Positions 63,100 to 64,000 of a stretch of DNA of 64,000 nt are shown here, one piece after another. A program made the position numbers and the translations under genes. The notes beneath the pieces were generated by a model that searched no databases, had not been told where the DNA came from, and worked only from the letters and a program-made list of their open reading frames with translations. Positions within the stretch are counted from its first letter, which is position 1. The number at the start of each line of letters is the position of its first letter. Origin of the DNA: Pedobacter mendelii (lineage in GTDB: Bacteria > Bacteroidota > Bacteroidia > Sphingobacteriales > Sphingobacteriaceae); NCBI RefSeq assembly GCF_014635725.1, contig NZ_BMDJ01000002.1, forward strand, positions 558,001 through 622,000. Direction: 5' to 3'.

Positions 63100-63125
63100 A
63101 AAAAAGGCCATCTTTTCAGACAGCC
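63100..63125 (-). terminator. Terminator of the secreted-protein gene
   Basis: On the minus strand GGCTGTCT, tetraloop GAAA, AGATGGCC, then TTTTTT. The 8-bp stem includes two G-U pairs. Confidence 0.75.
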
Positions 63126-63148
63126 TTAAATTTTAATATTTAATTAAA

Positions 63149-63742
63149 TTAACGAATGGCGATGGTTTTGAAAACTTCCTGATTTTTACCTTTAACTATA
63201 AAAGTTAATTCTTTACCAAAAGTTTTAGCAATGTTAAACTTTTTAACCAATTTAGATTTATCGGTGAAGGTTTCATTATAAACTTCATCATTGTATTCAT
63301 TTAAAATTTGAACCTCGATTGGGCCTTTATCAGCATTATCTAACGAAAGGGTCAACATGGATTTATCTTGATTGAAAACCGGCTTTAAAAGTTCCGTAAT
63401 TTTTGGAGCTGAAACAACAGCTTTATTATTAGCAATTACTATTTTATATGCGGCAAGCTTAGAATCAGATTCTACATTAAGCATATATTCACCATCTGGA
63501 AGCGCATTTAAATCGTAACTTTTAGATGAAGCACCCGTAGCGTGAATATTTTCTTCAAACAAAACCTGATTATTTAATTCTGTTATAGATAAGCTAATAT
63601 CAGAAGCTTCATCAATTGTAAATCGAATAGTTTTGTTATCCTCACTTTTTACTTTAAGTGTGTAAACATCGTCGTTTGCATATGTTGCAGAAGCAGTGAA
63701 CATTGTTGCTGCAATCAGGCTGATTTTTAGTAAATTTTTCAT
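63149..63742 (-). CDS. Secreted beta-rich protein of unknown function
   Basis: A 197-aa exported protein with a clear signal peptide (MKNLLKISLIAATMFTASATYA). The mature part carries two similar beta-sandwich-like halves (LKVKSEDNKTIRFTIDEASDISLSI in pieces; QVLFEENIHA and EVYNETFTD occupy equivalent places), suggesting an internal duplication. ATG 63742 is preferred to 63748. Similar Bacteroidota proteins are annotated only as hypothetical. It stands alone with its own terminator. Confidence 0.75.
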   Translation of the reverse strand: MKNLLKISLIAATMFTASATYANDDVYTLKVKSEDNKTIRFTIDEASDISLSITELNNQVLFEENIHATGASSKSYDLNALPDGEYMLNVESDSKLAAYKIVIANNKAVVSAPKITELLKPVFNQDKSMLTLSLDNADKGPIEVQILNEYNDEVYNETFTDKSKLVKKFNIAKTFGKELTFIVKGKNQEVFKTIAIR

Positions 63743-63916
63743 AATCAATAATTTTAAGGGGGTTAGTAATTATTTGATAATGCTAAATTACCACTGTTTC
63801 AGGCACATAGATGATTCAATATGTTCCAATAAATATGCTATATTAACCCTTAAATACTAAAAAATAGATTATATAAACAATAAAGCATATTTTTTTTTAA
63901 TATTTTTGTTCAGAAT

Positions 63917-64000
63917 ATGAAAAAAATTAAGCCAAGTTTTGAAATTGTTGAACCTTCCTTCGGTAGTTCTTTTTACTATTCGAAATATGATGAAAATGCA
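63917..64000 (+). CDS. N-terminus of a probable AraC-type regulator, truncated by window end
   Basis: 28 codons are present (MKKIKPSFEIVEPSFGSSFY onward). The opening resembles Bacteroidota AraC regulators with an N-terminal cupin, which often begin KPxFExVxPxxGSSFxxxxY. The helix-turn-helix is outside the window, so the identification is provisional. TATTTTTG at 63901-63908 could be its -7 element, giving a very short leader. Confidence 0.55.
   Translation, partial: MKKIKPSFEIVEPSFGSSFYYSKYDENA

Overview
The window looks like a chromosomal segment from a Sphingobacteriaceae bacterium close to Pedobacter (Bacteroidota). The evidence is AT-rich DNA, SusC/SusD outer-membrane pairs, a FecR/ECF-sigma system, a LytTR two-component system, and promoters of the Bacteroidota type (TTTG about 19 nt upstream of TAnnTTTG). 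I see no rRNA, CRISPR array, transposase, integrase or phage gene. Accessory content consists of repeats, decayed genes and one candidate island.

Layout. 1-2368: 5' part of a TonB-dependent receptor gene (minus strand). 2480-8108: an Mpo1-like membrane protein, RNase Y, a structured RNA (6S candidate), zapA, a ZapB-like coiled-coil protein and pheT. 8273-8903: an MntA/HepT toxin-antitoxin locus whose toxin has an in-frame amber codon. 9164-12560: a tightly packed five-gene minus-strand operon encoding a secreted EEP-family hydrolase, an Lgt-like membrane protein lacking the catalytic His, a Tes-family radical SAM enzyme and two small paralogous membrane proteins. This operon is my best candidate for an undescribed system, probably membrane-lipid remodelling. 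12640-13659: radC and rpsT. 13901-17307: purN and purH, separated by 1.3 kb of nested palindromic repeats.

17461-23175 is the rod-shape cluster mreB-mreC-mreD-mrdA-rodA. 23305-34971 is mostly housekeeping and signalling: an acidic protein, thymidine kinase, an SDR protein, a SNF2 helicase, a hydrolase, a MazG-like protein, a LytTR regulator with its kinase, a GNAT acetyltransferase, a DUF47 protein and an LEA-type lipoprotein. 35078-36664 is an S41 protease lipoprotein, followed by a 950-nt stretch with a decayed SRPBCC gene and a tRNA-like relic.

37618-46692 is bounded by two identical tRNA-Phe genes in the same orientation. Between them lie a SusC/SusD pair with a metallophosphoesterase and an alkaline-phosphatase-family protein, a divergent TetR regulator and a small membrane protein. 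This DNA is visibly richer in G+C than its surroundings, so it is a candidate island for uptake of a phosphorylated or phosphodiester substrate.

46923-55739 holds an Fe-S electron-transfer pair (HdrE/C-like plus CCG protein), small conserved proteins, an AsmA-like protein, MtgA, an SDR oxidoreductase and the rpsF-rpsR-rplI operon. 56036-63074 is a complete ECF sigma/FecR/STN-SusC/SusD signalling and uptake system with no linked enzyme. The window closes with a secreted protein and the first codons of a probable AraC-type regulator.
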